A stretch of 64,000 bases of DNA from Pseudomonadota bacterium (GTDB lineage Bacteria; Pseudomonadota; Gammaproteobacteria; Acidiferrobacterales; UBA6901). Positions within the stretch are counted from its first letter, which is position 1; each line of letters starts with the position of its first letter. A model generated the notes under the pieces. That model saw only the letters and a program-made list of their open reading frames with translations, did no database searches and had not been told where the DNA came from. The position numbers were made by a program, and so were the translations under genes. Shown here piece by piece: positions 42,502-52,452 of the stretch. The stretch spans positions 134,537-198,536 of the forward strand of contig JAJYEX010000006.1 in NCBI GenBank assembly GCA_021785515.1, written 5' to 3'.

Positions 42502-43528
42502 GGGCCGTGAACCAGAATACAACCTTGGGCTCAAGAGGGCCCCAGCGATACTGGTTCAGGACCAGCGGCCGCACCCCGGTAAGCCGGGCCAGTGCCGGCA
42601 CCGGCCGCACGCCCACCAGCAGCGGCTGGTAATTCGAGTCCGCCGACACGTCGCCTGCCTGCATCACTTTTTGGCCAGCGGGCGAGAGCACAAACTGCAC
42701 GAAGCGTCGCGCCGCTGATAATGTCTGTCCATGAACCTGGGCACCAATAGCCAGGTCGGAGGGCAGCTCGACACTGGGTGGAGCGGGAATTACCTGCAGG
42801 CCTGGCTCTCTTGCGGCCATGCCCACCGCAGCCGAGCTCTGCACCACGGCAACATCAATCTGCCCGTACCGGAGCGCGCGCAGCGTGACGCTGTTTTTGG
42901 GATAGATCCTGAGCCCGTTGGCCTTTAGCCGCTCGAAGTACTGCTCTCCCGCCTTCAGTCCCAGACGCTGCATCATGCCGGCCACAACGGGATAGGTCGG
43001 TCCGGACACCGCTGGATTGTTCATGCCGATTTTGCCGTGGAGGGCAGGCTTTGCGAGATCCCCCCATCGCTGCGGCCACCCGCTTCGCGGCAGACGGCGG
43101 GTATTGACCAGCATCACCCCGGCGTAGGTCACGCCCACCGGCAGATAGCATCGGTCGGTCGGCAGCAGTGCCAGGCCCTGAGGCGTGTACCGGACATCGG
43201 GACGCCAGCCACAGTCCAGTTGGTGACGACTGGCCAGCTCGTGCATTGGAAGATTGCCGTCAAACCACAGCACGTCCCAGCGGGGACGGGCCGCTTCGGC
43301 CTGTACGCGCGCAAGGAGCGGACCCGTGCTCAGATGCACGAGCTCGACATGAATTCCGGTGGCGCGGGTGAAGGCGCGCGCCACCTTGCCGTCGTAACCC
43401 ATGGCGGCGTATACGGTCAGGGTGGCCGCCTGTGCCGCCACACCTGAGATGCCGGCCAGCAGGGTCAGCACTGCGCACAGTGCTTTCGGAAGCGCGCGTC
43501 CAAACGTAAATGCCTTCGGTAGGTTCAT
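42488..43528 (-). CDS. Periplasmic metal-binding protein of an ABC importer (FbpA-like)
   Basis: A 346-residue extracellular solute-binding protein. It has a signal peptide (ALCAVLTLLAGISGVAAQA), the fold opener ATLTVYAAMGYDGKVARAFTRATGI and DVLWFDGN, typical of ferric and other metal-binding families. Two cysteines (LDCGW and DRCYL) may form a disulfide. The ligand cannot be named, but the neighbours suggest a metal delivered after TonB-driven outer-membrane uptake. It starts four bases inside tonB and overlaps the permease at its end. Confidence 0.85.
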   Translation of the reverse strand: MNLPKAFTFGRALPKALCAVLTLLAGISGVAAQAATLTVYAAMGYDGKVARAFTRATGIHVELVHLSTGPLLARVQAEAARPRWDVLWFDGNLPMHELASRHQLDCGWRPDVRYTPQGLALLPTDRCYLPVGVTYAGVMLVNTRRLPRSGWPQRWGDLAKPALHGKIGMNNPAVSGPTYPVVAGMMQRLGLKAGEQYFERLKANGLRIYPKNSVTLRALRYGQIDVAVVQSSAAVGMAAREPGLQVIPAPPSVELPSDLAIGAQVHGQTLSAARRFVQFVLSPAGQKVMQAGDVSADSNYQPLLVGVRPVPALARLTGVRPLVLNQYRWGPLEPKVVFWFTAHVAH

Positions 43529-44226
43529 TGGGTGCTCAGCGTAAACTGTACGTCAATGTCGTATTCCAGGTGCCGGCCCATAAGTACGGCAGGCGTTTGC
43601 GGATATTGGGCGGTGCGCACCGCCTGCAGGGCGGCACGATCGAGCATCGGAATTCCGCAGCTTTTTGCGATATGTACGGCGCCGACGTGTCCGTTGTAAT
43701 ACCGGAACGCTACCACTACGGTGCTATCGCCGAGCCGCATCAACAAGGCTGCGGCAGGATAACGCAGCGCGGCCTGGATGGCATCGTGCAGCGCGGCCTC
43801 GAAATTGGCACGCACGGACGCGGTCACAAGCGCCGGCGGGGTCTGCGGTATCACCGGCGCGGAGGCTGATGCCGGCGACGGCTTCGGCCGGGCGGCGGGA
43901 CGCGGAGGCAGCGGGGTGATGGGTTTCGGCCGTACGTGGTGAACCGGCCTGGGCAGAGGATGCGGACGCGGCTTCACGATCGGCTTTGGCCGGGGCAGGG
44001 CAGGATGCGGCTTAGGTGGCGCCACGGTCCGGCGCGTTACCGGCGCTTGCAGTACGATTTGTACCACCGGTAACGGCGGGGGCGGTGCGCTGGGCCGTAT
44101 CCAGTGCAGCGCCAACGCAATCAGGCCGCCCTCGATGACGAGCGCCAGGGCGGCGGCGGTCGGCCAGCGCCGGGCGGCGTGCGCCCCCGCCGGAAAAGAA
44201 GAGCCGTCCTGCATTACGGCGCTCAT
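43525..44226 (-). CDS. TonB energy-transducing protein
   Basis: A 233-residue TonB. It has a single N-terminal anchor (AAALALVIEGGLIALALHW), a long proline/lysine/histidine-rich spacer (residues about 47-135, many PKP and RPKP repeats) that spans the periplasm, and a C-terminal TonB fold (YPAAALLMRLGDSTVVVAFRY, then SCGIPMLDRAALQAVRTAQYP). It would pass proton-motive force to outer-membrane receptors. The exbB and exbD genes are not in the window. It is between the TonB-dependent receptor and the binding protein, so it is probably dedicated to this uptake system. Confidence 0.9.
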   Translation of the reverse strand: MSAVMQDGSSFPAGAHAARRWPTAAALALVIEGGLIALALHWIRPSAPPPPLPVVQIVLQAPVTRRTVAPPKPHPALPRPKPIVKPRPHPLPRPVHHVRPKPITPLPPRPAARPKPSPASASAPVIPQTPPALVTASVRANFEAALHDAIQAALRYPAAALLMRLGDSTVVVAFRYYNGHVGAVHIAKSCGIPMLDRAALQAVRTAQYPQTPAVLMGRHLEYDIDVQFTLSTQ

Positions 44227-44406
44227 GACCGGTCAGACAGCGCTTTTGGCAAAGAAGGGCTCCGGGTCAGAAAAACGGGTTCCGGCCACGAACTTTGTCG
44301 AAGTTTGTCTCCCACGCAGCCGCGGTACGCCAAATCATGGAGCGGTTGCGGCGACATCCCTGTCTGTCCGTGGATCCGTCCGGTATTTCGGCACAACGAC
44401 ATCCGG

Positions 44407-46746
44407 TCAGAAGTCAGCCGTGACGCTGGCGTAGTAGGTCCTCGGTGCACCCGGTACAGCGAGAACCTGCCCCTGGGAGGGGGCGCCCAGGAACCCGCCG
44501 CTCGTGATGTATTCGAACGGGTTGTACTGCTTGTTAAACGCGTTGAGCACGTTGAAGCTGACCTTGACGTCCTGGAGCTCCCGAACCGGTCTGGCGATTT
44601 TCACGTCCAGGCCAAGATTCATGGTGCCATAGCCAGGAATTTTCTGCTGGGTCGGAATTCCGAGATTGTTGTTGAACATGTCCTGCTGGCCGATGTATTG
44701 GTACCAGGCACGCGGCACGTACAGGACGCCGCCGGCGTAGTACTGGTACGCCGCACCCAGATTGAAGGTGGTGTTCGGCACGTTCGAGACCGGGAGTCCG
44801 GCGTAGCTCACGCCTCCGGTCGTGTACGTGGCGAAGTCTGCTTTTTCGATATTCAGGTTGCTGAAGACATGCAGGTTATAAAGCGGATCGTCTGCAACGG
44901 CGATGTTGAAGCCCTTGTAGACAGAATTGCCGTTGGCATCCCCAAGGTAGTTGCCGTTGACGTCCGTCAGCGCGATGAACTGATTGCTGAAGTCGAGATG
45001 ATAGTAAGAAACGCTCAGCAGGAAATTGCGCAGGGCGCCATCGCGGGGCAGATGCACCTTGAATCCGATATTGTAGTCTGCGCTTTTTTCGAGACTGTAG
45101 ATCGGGGGCAACGACTGATATAGGCCCCCGCCGCCACCGACCTGCGGTTCCTTGTAGGCCTCGGCGTAATTACCAAAGAACGCCAACCAGCGGCGCGCCC
45201 GCCAGTTTAGGTCGATCGACGGCTCGGCCTTGGCGTGTGACACCGTGGCAGCAGGCAGGCTTCCCTGGTTATTTCCGGGATTAAGCGCGTAGGCCTGCGG
45301 GAAATCCATCTGCCCGCCGTTGGTGTAATTGGTCTCGTAGGTAATGAAGCGCACGCCTGGCGTGACATCGATGGTGGACGTGGGATGGATCTTGTCCTGC
45401 AGGAACGCGGCCAGATCGGTCTGATCCCAGTAGTCGCTGCGGTAATGAGCGTTAGGTACCGCCTGGCTGCCGAAATAGGGCGCGTAGGGGTTATAGAACG
45501 ACTGCCGTGTGTTGTACACGCTTCTCAGGAAAAAGCCGCCCACGCTGACCAGGTTATACGGCAGATTGATTCCGAACCAGGACTTTTCACCGTAGGTCGA
45601 GGTGTGTGGATCGTTGTATTCAAACAGGTTGCCAGGATTGCTCAGGCCGTAGTTGGCATAGTGATAGTGAGTCCGCTCGCCGAGCCGGTACCATGTCAGG
45701 TTGTGAAAAGTCAGCACCGGATCCAGCTCAACATTCAACTTACTGTAGATCAGGCGCGTTTTGTTGGTGTCCTGCTTGAACCAAACACTGGGCGAGATCG
45801 CGCCGTAAAATCCTGAGGTGGGCTGGCTGTACAGTGGGGAGCCGGCAGCGCCGGTTTCCGTCACTCCGGCGATTGGAGCGACCGGAATCATGACGGGGCG
45901 GTACCCCTGGCCCTGTGCCTGGTACAGGCCTATGGAGAAATCCCCAGTATTGAAAGTCTTGCGTGTTTTCAGGTAGTACGCGTAGTTGTTGCTGGGGTTT
46001 TTAAATCCGTCCGGGGTGGTCCGGAAGCTGTTGGCCTTTCCGTGTCCGCCGGCGATAACCGTTGACCAGCCATCGTGACTGCCGGTATTGGCAGAAAAGA
46101 ACTCATTCTGCGCACCAAAACTGCCGGCAGAGAGGCTGACACTGCCGCCGGCTTTCTGGGTAGGCTGCAGGGGGACGAAGTCGATCTGACCGGCGATGTT
46201 GTTGTACCAGCGGTCTTCGGGATTGCCGGGGCCGTAGGTGACTCCGATGCCCTGCAGCATCTGGAGCTGCGGGACCTGTGGAGTTGCCCACAATCCGGTG
46301 GACGGGTTAACCATCGGAACGCCGTCGAAGGTAACGGAGAGCGCTCCGTTGTCGATCTGTCCGGCGGAGAACCCGCCCCAGCCCTGCTTGAGTCCGTTGA
46401 TGCTGATGGAGTTCTTGGTCGATCCGGTATTACCGTAACCGCTCACCGCAATACCGGGTGCAATGGCAAGCGCCTGTGCGGCACCCGCCACGGGTCCCAC
46501 TGTCTGCAGTTCAGTCTTGGTGATTACCTTGACCGACTGACCGGAATGGAACTGGTGTTTTGGTGTGAGCTTTTTGCTCTCCTGGGACTGCGGAACGTAT
46601 CCCTCCTGGCCCGAAGCCTGTACGGTGCCGAGATTGGTCGGCGAGCCGGCCGCGTAAGCACCAGCGGGCGCGGCGATCAGAACGAGCAGCAGCGCCTGGG
46701 CAAGCCGGCTGCGCTTGAAATCGGGACGGGCGGTACGGCTGGACAT
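44407..46746 (-). CDS. TonB-dependent outer-membrane receptor
   Basis: A 779-residue receptor with a signal peptide (LAQALLLVLIAAPAGAYA), a plug domain (about 75-190, with TELQTVGPVAGAAQALAIAPGIAVSGYG and KNSISINGLKQG) and a large beta barrel ending in the usual aromatic residue (YYASVTADF). Its ATG is preceded by GCGGAGGAATTC, a strong ribosome site. It opens the metal-uptake cluster and is followed after 180 bases by tonB. The ligand is not evident: the context suggests a metal or chelate, but no siderophore genes are present. Confidence 0.88.
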   Translation of the reverse strand: MSSRTARPDFKRSRLAQALLLVLIAAPAGAYAAGSPTNLGTVQASGQEGYVPQSQESKKLTPKHQFHSGQSVKVITKTELQTVGPVAGAAQALAIAPGIAVSGYGNTGSTKNSISINGLKQGWGGFSAGQIDNGALSVTFDGVPMVNPSTGLWATPQVPQLQMLQGIGVTYGPGNPEDRWYNNIAGQIDFVPLQPTQKAGGSVSLSAGSFGAQNEFFSANTGSHDGWSTVIAGGHGKANSFRTTPDGFKNPSNNYAYYLKTRKTFNTGDFSIGLYQAQGQGYRPVMIPVAPIAGVTETGAAGSPLYSQPTSGFYGAISPSVWFKQDTNKTRLIYSKLNVELDPVLTFHNLTWYRLGERTHYHYANYGLSNPGNLFEYNDPHTSTYGEKSWFGINLPYNLVSVGGFFLRSVYNTRQSFYNPYAPYFGSQAVPNAHYRSDYWDQTDLAAFLQDKIHPTSTIDVTPGVRFITYETNYTNGGQMDFPQAYALNPGNNQGSLPAATVSHAKAEPSIDLNWRARRWLAFFGNYAEAYKEPQVGGGGGLYQSLPPIYSLEKSADYNIGFKVHLPRDGALRNFLLSVSYYHLDFSNQFIALTDVNGNYLGDANGNSVYKGFNIAVADDPLYNLHVFSNLNIEKADFATYTTGGVSYAGLPVSNVPNTTFNLGAAYQYYAGGVLYVPRAWYQYIGQQDMFNNNLGIPTQQKIPGYGTMNLGLDVKIARPVRELQDVKVSFNVLNAFNKQYNPFEYITSGGFLGAPSQGQVLAVPGAPRTYYASVTADF

Positions 46747-47055
46747 GAATTCCTCCGCAAGAATTGCGATTGGCGTTGTGGAGCAGCTTGGTCAGGATCG
46801 AACTGGTAAACGCGCGGTAGTCTAGGTAAGAAAAATGACGTATTGGTTACATCATGGTTAAGGGTTCTTTACCAAATTGGGTTGGCTTTTAACAATGGTG
46901 ACGTGATTAAGGGCTCGTGCTGCTCAGCCCGGCACTGAAAAGAGCGATTGGTGCTTTGGGCTACAACCCGCGAACAGCAGGAACGGGTGGAACTCGAGGC
47001 GGTGAGGTGGCGTAAGGCCGGAATACCGCCGGAGCCTTCGGTGGCGGGACCTGCA
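46747..47055. promoter_or_regulatory. Intergenic region upstream of the TonB-dependent receptor
   Basis: This 309-base gap must hold the receptor promoter. A segment about 46840-46900 is AT-rich, but I could not find a Fur-like 19-bp box or a riboswitch by eye. It contains no gene. Confidence 0.45.
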
Positions 47056-49614
47056 TCACTTGGAATGTCGCAGATTGCGGACGGCCTTGAACCCTTCGAA
47101 CCAGACGGCGCTGCCGAATCCCGTCACTACGGCGACAGTAAACGCATCCGCGTTCAGTGCCGCGAAGTGAAAAACCGCACGCAGGGCCGGCACCTGGAGC
47201 ACCAGAATCAGACACGACGCAGCGGCGACGCTAACCAGCCACAGGGCTCGATTGGGTACCCGAAGTGAGGCAAACAGGGTCTTGTTTCTAGAACGATTCA
47301 CAAACATTAAGGCAAGGTTGGCACTGACGAGCATGACAAAAGCAAGAGAGCGCGCCGTATCTTCACGGAGACCGCGATGGAGTGCGGTAGCGTAGAGGAC
47401 CGCTGAGAAGACAAGTACGCCGAGCCCTTGGAGCAGGCTGATTCCGAGGGTACGTCCACCGAACAGCGGTTCACCGCGCGGTCGTGGCGGCCGGCGCATG
47501 ATGTCGGACTCTTCCGGCTCAGCTTCAAAGACGATCGAGCATCCCGGGTCGATAATCAACTGCAGAAAGGCGATATGCACAGGAAAGAAGGCCGGTGGCC
47601 AACCAAACAACACCGGCAGCAATGACAGACCGGCAATGGGTACGTGGATCGCAAGGATGTAGGCCATGGACTTGCGCAAGTTGTCGTAGATGCGGCGGCC
47701 CAGTCGCACTGCGGAAACGATGGAGGCGAAATCGTCATCAAGCAGAACAAGGGATGAGGCTTCTCGAGCCACGTCCGTGCCGCGACCCCCCATGGCGATG
47801 CCGATGTGGGCCGCCTTCAGCGCCGGTGCGTCGTTGACACCGTCCCCGGTCATCGCCACTACCTCCCCATTGGCCTTCAAGGCCTGGACGATCTTGAGTT
47901 TCTGATCAGGCACAACACGCGCAAACACGCTGACTTGCGACAACTGCAGACACAGATCCGGCTCGCTCAAGCGATCCAGTTCAGGACCGGTCATGATCTC
48001 GCCGGAATCCAGTCCGGCATCGCGGGCAATGGCAAGCGCGGTTCCGGGATGATCGCCGGTGATCATGACAACCCGGATGCCAGCGTTTCTGCATTCGGCG
48101 ATGGCCGCGGGAACTGCAGGCCGCAACGGATCAGCCAGGGCGATCAGACCTAGGGGGTGGAAGTCGAAGTCATGCTGAGCGGGCGGCCATTCCGCTCCCT
48201 TAAACCGCGCGGCAGCAACGCCAAGCACGCGCAGACCCTTTCCGGAGAGCTGCTCGACCTGTTCCGCCTGCAGTGCAGCGGCCCGGGGTTCGAGATGGCA
48301 TAAATCGGCGATGGCCTCTGGCGCCCCTTTGGTCGCCACGACGTAGTCTGCGCCCTTTGTCGACCGCCATACGTGCGATAAGGCGCGCATGGCGCGGGTG
48401 AGCGGGTACGCGTGCACCAGCTCCCAGTCTTCGTGTATATGTTCGGTTCGGGCAAGATAGCGCTCGCCAAGCGCCCGCATGGCTTTTTCCATGGGGTCAA
48501 ACGGGTCGACAGCGCTCGCCAGAATGCCGAACTCCAGCAGTTCGTGGAAGGCCTCCGGAAGCTCCCCGACATTCTTCGGTTCGAATACGTGAAACCAGGA
48601 CTGTCCGGAAACCAGGGTGTGCACGGCCATCCGGTTTTCGGTAAGCGTGCCGGTCTTGTCGACACACAGAACAGTGGCGGATCCCAACGCCTCGACGGCA
48701 GGTATGCGGCGCGTCAGCACACGCTGGCGCGAGATGCGCCACGCTCCGATAGCGAGAAATACTGTCAACACCACCGGGAATTCCTCGGGAAGTGTGGCCA
48801 TCGCGAGTGTGATCCCGGCCAACAGACCCGTGATCCAGTCGTGGCGCGTCAATCCATAGACCGCCACAAGCAGAAAACAGAGCGCAATGCCGATGACAGC
48901 GAGCGTGCGCACCAGTCGTCGGGTTTGCTTCTGCAGCGGGGTGGACTCCTGGTCGATATCCCGTAAGGTCGTTCCGATGCGTCCAATCTCGCTGCGAGAA
49001 CCGGTCGCCAGCACTTCGGCAATGGCAGCGCCCTGAACAACCAGGGTGCCGGAGTAGACGAAGGATCGGCTGTCACTTCCCGGGCGTGCAGCCGCGTCCA
49101 TACCATTCCAAATGGTTTTCCCGACAGGCAGCGCCTCACCCGTGAGCAGGGACTCGTCGAGCTGGATCGCACGCTGAGCCAACACAGCGGCGTCCGCCGG
49201 CACCCGATCACCCTCGGCCAGCACGAGCACGTCACCCTGCACCACTTCGCGACCCGGGATGCGCTGCTGCTGGCCGTTTCGGACAACGAGCACCCGCGGG
49301 CTGGTCAAATCGCGCAACGCTTCAAGCGTGCGCTCTGTCCGCCACTCCTGGTAGATGGTGATCGCCATGACCACCAGCACGAAACACAGCAGTATGAAAG
49401 CGTCGCCGAGCTCGCCAAGCACAAAGTAGAGGGAATCGGCGGCGACCAGCAGCAGGAAGATGGGTTCGCGCACCACTCCTGCGGCGATTGCAGTGATGCT
49501 GCGTCCGCGTTGGACTGGCAGCTCGTTCGGGCCGTCGCGCTGTAACCTAGCGGCGACCTCCTCCTGCGTCAGACCCCGGATATTGCGCCAGTCGTATACA
49601 TCAGGTTGTGTCAT
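47056..49614 (-). CDS. Cation-transporting P-type ATPase (type II-like)
   Basis: An 852-residue pump. The phosphorylation site is VLCVDKTGTLTENRM near residue 316. The helix-4 motif ATLPEEFPVVLTVF lies just before it, the ATP-domain hinge is MTGDGVNDAPALKAAHIGIAMG, and the actuator loop is LDESLLTGEALPVGK. About eight to ten transmembrane helices are visible. PEEFP is unlike the CPC of heavy-metal pumps, so Ca, Mn, Mg or monovalent ions are more likely. The start is ATG at 49614. It is transcribed towards the TonB-dependent receptor with a 309-base gap. Confidence 0.88.
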   Translation of the reverse strand: MTQPDVYDWRNIRGLTQEEVAARLQRDGPNELPVQRGRSITAIAAGVVREPIFLLLVAADSLYFVLGELGDAFILLCFVLVVMAITIYQEWRTERTLEALRDLTSPRVLVVRNGQQQRIPGREVVQGDVLVLAEGDRVPADAAVLAQRAIQLDESLLTGEALPVGKTIWNGMDAAARPGSDSRSFVYSGTLVVQGAAIAEVLATGSRSEIGRIGTTLRDIDQESTPLQKQTRRLVRTLAVIGIALCFLLVAVYGLTRHDWITGLLAGITLAMATLPEEFPVVLTVFLAIGAWRISRQRVLTRRIPAVEALGSATVLCVDKTGTLTENRMAVHTLVSGQSWFHVFEPKNVGELPEAFHELLEFGILASAVDPFDPMEKAMRALGERYLARTEHIHEDWELVHAYPLTRAMRALSHVWRSTKGADYVVATKGAPEAIADLCHLEPRAAALQAEQVEQLSGKGLRVLGVAAARFKGAEWPPAQHDFDFHPLGLIALADPLRPAVPAAIAECRNAGIRVVMITGDHPGTALAIARDAGLDSGEIMTGPELDRLSEPDLCLQLSQVSVFARVVPDQKLKIVQALKANGEVVAMTGDGVNDAPALKAAHIGIAMGGRGTDVAREASSLVLLDDDFASIVSAVRLGRRIYDNLRKSMAYILAIHVPIAGLSLLPVLFGWPPAFFPVHIAFLQLIIDPGCSIVFEAEPEESDIMRRPPRPRGEPLFGGRTLGISLLQGLGVLVFSAVLYATALHRGLREDTARSLAFVMLVSANLALMFVNRSRNKTLFASLRVPNRALWLVSVAAASCLILVLQVPALRAVFHFAALNADAFTVAVVTGFGSAVWFEGFKAVRNLRHSK

Positions 49615-50170
49615 GTCATCGCCACCTTGGACGGGGGTTTGACGACCAGGGATGTGCCGGACATGGGCAAGAACGCACGGGGGCTGGCGGAAACGGGCGG
49701 ACTATCGCGGTGCACTTGTGGTTTCGTGCCGGGATCATGACCAATACGGATTTTCCGGAGGCGGGTCGATGCCGGGGTAAATTTCGGACTTCCGGACAAC
49801 CAGGTTGTGCGCACGCGGGCAACTCCGGTTCGGCACGAAACATACCCCATTACTATACGAGCATGGATCTTGCCGGCAACGCCTGGGGTTTGGGGCCAAA
49901 AGACAGTTCACCTCCGACCTGTCAGGCCCTTCTGACCTGTTCTGGCAAGCCCAAGAAAACGAGACGTCATTTTTTAATAATAATGCGAGACTGGCTTTGC
50001 CCAGCCGTGACGTCCAGTGTCCGCGCCTTGCGTAAACCATGCAACATCCCGCCGGGAGCCGGCACATAACGCTGGAAGTGGCGATAGCGCAATCCGCGCT
50101 CAGGGTGCGGCGCCGGTCGAGCCACCGATCAGCGCGCGGTGTTTTTCGGCTACTGGATAAGCATACAGCT
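49615..50170. other. Gene-free divergent region
   Basis: A 556-base stretch between the divergent P-type ATPase and helicase genes. The open frames on both strands show no protein pattern. An AT-rich run (TTTTTTAATAATAATG) at about 49972-49987 may belong to a helicase promoter. Nothing else stands out. Confidence 0.5.
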
Positions 50171-52330
50171 ATGCGCCATAATTCCACGATGCCACCCGAG
50201 CCTGTTCCTGACGTTGTTTTGAAAGCGACCGCCGAACCTGATGAGACGTGCGGTGGCCTAAACGCTGATCAGCTCGCAGCAGTAGAACATGGCGCTTTGG
50301 CGGCAGGGACATGGGACTCTGGCCCGCTGCTTGTGATCGCTGGCGCTGGCACGGGCAAAACCAACACGCTTGCGCATCGGGTGGCGCATCTTGTCCTGCA
50401 CGGCGTGGCACCTGAACGCATCCTGCTGCTTACTTTTTCGCGTCGCGCTGCCGAGGAGATGGTGCGCCGCGCTCACCGCATTATTGCTCAGTCGCTTGGC
50501 GGCAAACACGTTCAGAGCGCGAACACCAAGGACCCGGGCGTGCGACTGCCCTGGGCGGGCACGTTCCATTCGGTTGCCAATCGCCTGCTTCGCCGCCATG
50601 CGCACCAACTTGGACTTGTTCCCGGATTTTCTGTCCTGGACCGGGGCGACGCGGCGGATTTGCTTGATGTGGCCCGCCACGAGCTCGGTTTTTCATCAAA
50701 AAAGCAGCGCTTTCCGCGCAAGGACACCTGCCTTGCTATTTACTCGCACTGCGTCAACGCGCGCCAGCCGCTAGCAGAAGTGCTGGCAGAACTGTTTCCC
50801 TGGTGCATGGCGTGGGAGGAGGACCTGAAGAGTCTTTTTCGGCGCTATGTCGAGACAAAGCTCACCCAGCAGGCACTGGATTTCGATGACCTGCTGCTTT
50901 ACTGGCATACGCTTATGCAGGAAGAGGTGCTCGCACAGGCGGTAAGCGCGATGTTTGATCACATCCTTGTCGATGAATACCAGGACACGAATAGCCTGCA
51001 GGCCGAAATTCTGCTTGCTTTAAGGCCTTCGGGGGAGGGCCTTTGTGTGGTGGGTGACGATGCTCAGTCGATCTACGGGTTCCGTGCAGCAAACGTCGAG
51101 AATATATTGGGGTTTCCGGAGCGCTTCTCCCCGTCGGCACGCATCGTCACTCTGAAGGACAACTACCGTTCGACACAACCCATTCTCGACGCCGCCAATA
51201 CGCTGATGACGGAGGCCGAACGACACTATCATAAGAACTTGCGCGCCCGGCGCGCAGCCAACCGCGGCGGCCCGCGTCCGCGCCACGTTACGGTGCTCGA
51301 TGATCAGGCGCAGGCACAGTATATCGTTGAGCGTGTTCTTTGCGGACGCGAGGAAAACGTGGCCCTGCGGCGCCAGGCGGTGTTGTTTCGGAGCGCCCAC
51401 CACAGCGATGTCCTTGAGCTTGAGCTCGTGCGCCATGACATTCCGTACGTGAAATATGGCGGCCTCAAATTCCTTGAAGCGGCGCACGTCAAGGACCTAC
51501 TTGCGATTTTGCGCTGGGCGGAAAACTCGAAGAACCGTATCAGTGCATTTCGGGTACTACAACTCATGCCGGGCATTGGCCCCGGCAACGCCGATCGGTG
51601 CTGGAAAGCGTTCGAGGCCGGCGGTCACGTCTGGGACAGACTTAAGGGATTCCGGGTGCCCACGCCGGTGCGGGAGGACTGGGCGGCGCTGTGCTCGCTG
51701 TTGTGCGCGATTGGAAGCGAGGGCGCTTCCTGGGCAGGTCAGGTCGGTCTGGCGCGACGCTGGTACGAACCTCAGTTGCTCCGGATCTACGAGGCGAGCG
51801 AGGCACGCAAGGGGGATCTCGAACAGCTTGAACGCCTTGCGCTGCAGTTTGCCTCACGCGAACGGTTTCTCACCGAATTGACGCTTGACCCCCCGCACGC
51901 CACCTCGGATATTTCACAGGGGGCGTTTTTGGATGAAGATTTTCTGGTTCTCTCGACCGTACACTCCGCCAAGGGCCAAGAGTGGGAGCGGGTGTTTGTG
52001 CTGAACGTCAGCGACGGCAGTTTTCCCAACGAATATGCGGCCGGCAAGCCTGAAATGGTCGAGGAGGAGCGGAGGCTTCTTTACGTCGCGATGACGCGCG
52101 CACGTGACGCGCTCGATCTGATTTCCCCCCTTAAATACTATGTTACGCAACAGTCGCGGGTGGGCGATGCTCATGTCTATGGTGCGCGCAGCCGGTTCCT
52201 TACGCCACGCGTTATGGCAACCCTGGAAGCAGTTGTATGGCCGGGGGCGGAACCGGGCACGGAGCCGGGCCATGAGGGGTCAACAGCGAAAATAGACATG
52301 GGAGCGCGACTTAGGAAAATGTGGTTATAG
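50171..52330 (+). CDS. UvrD/Rep-like superfamily 1 helicase (second copy)
   Basis: A 719-residue helicase distinct from the uvrD at 17727. Motif I is VIAGAGTGKTNT, motif II VDEYQDTNSLQAE, motif III VGDDAQSIYGFRAAN, motif IV LKDNYRST and motif VI LYVAMTRARDAL. It lacks the UvrD C-terminal Tudor tail. Starts at 50171 (MRHNSTMPPEP) or 50189 fit; the long upstream open frame is not helicase-like. It lies at the border of the accessory region and may be a horizontally acquired repair or defence helicase, though no partner nuclease is adjacent. The motifs leave little doubt about the enzyme class. Confidence 0.88.
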   Translation: MRHNSTMPPEPVPDVVLKATAEPDETCGGLNADQLAAVEHGALAAGTWDSGPLLVIAGAGTGKTNTLAHRVAHLVLHGVAPERILLLTFSRRAAEEMVRRAHRIIAQSLGGKHVQSANTKDPGVRLPWAGTFHSVANRLLRRHAHQLGLVPGFSVLDRGDAADLLDVARHELGFSSKKQRFPRKDTCLAIYSHCVNARQPLAEVLAELFPWCMAWEEDLKSLFRRYVETKLTQQALDFDDLLLYWHTLMQEEVLAQAVSAMFDHILVDEYQDTNSLQAEILLALRPSGEGLCVVGDDAQSIYGFRAANVENILGFPERFSPSARIVTLKDNYRSTQPILDAANTLMTEAERHYHKNLRARRAANRGGPRPRHVTVLDDQAQAQYIVERVLCGREENVALRRQAVLFRSAHHSDVLELELVRHDIPYVKYGGLKFLEAAHVKDLLAILRWAENSKNRISAFRVLQLMPGIGPGNADRCWKAFEAGGHVWDRLKGFRVPTPVREDWAALCSLLCAIGSEGASWAGQVGLARRWYEPQLLRIYEASEARKGDLEQLERLALQFASRERFLTELTLDPPHATSDISQGAFLDEDFLVLSTVHSAKGQEWERVFVLNVSDGSFPNEYAAGKPEMVEEERRLLYVAMTRARDALDLISPLKYYVTQQSRVGDAHVYGARSRFLTPRVMATLEAVVWPGAEPGTEPGHEGSTAKIDMGARLRKMWL

Positions 52331-52452
52331 ATCCGCCTGTAACGGTTTTCGGAGAATCATTTCCGCCGGTCTCGGCGGTAATGAGCAAACCACGAAACTG
52401 CGTCGGTTTTCAGGCAACCTGTGGTAGCGGCTACGGTGGGCCGGTCGCACCA

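Noticed and set aside
46747..47055. Fur box upstream of the TonB-dependent receptor
   Set aside because: No 19-bp GATAATGATAATCATTATC-like match could be found by eye, although AT-rich segments exist.
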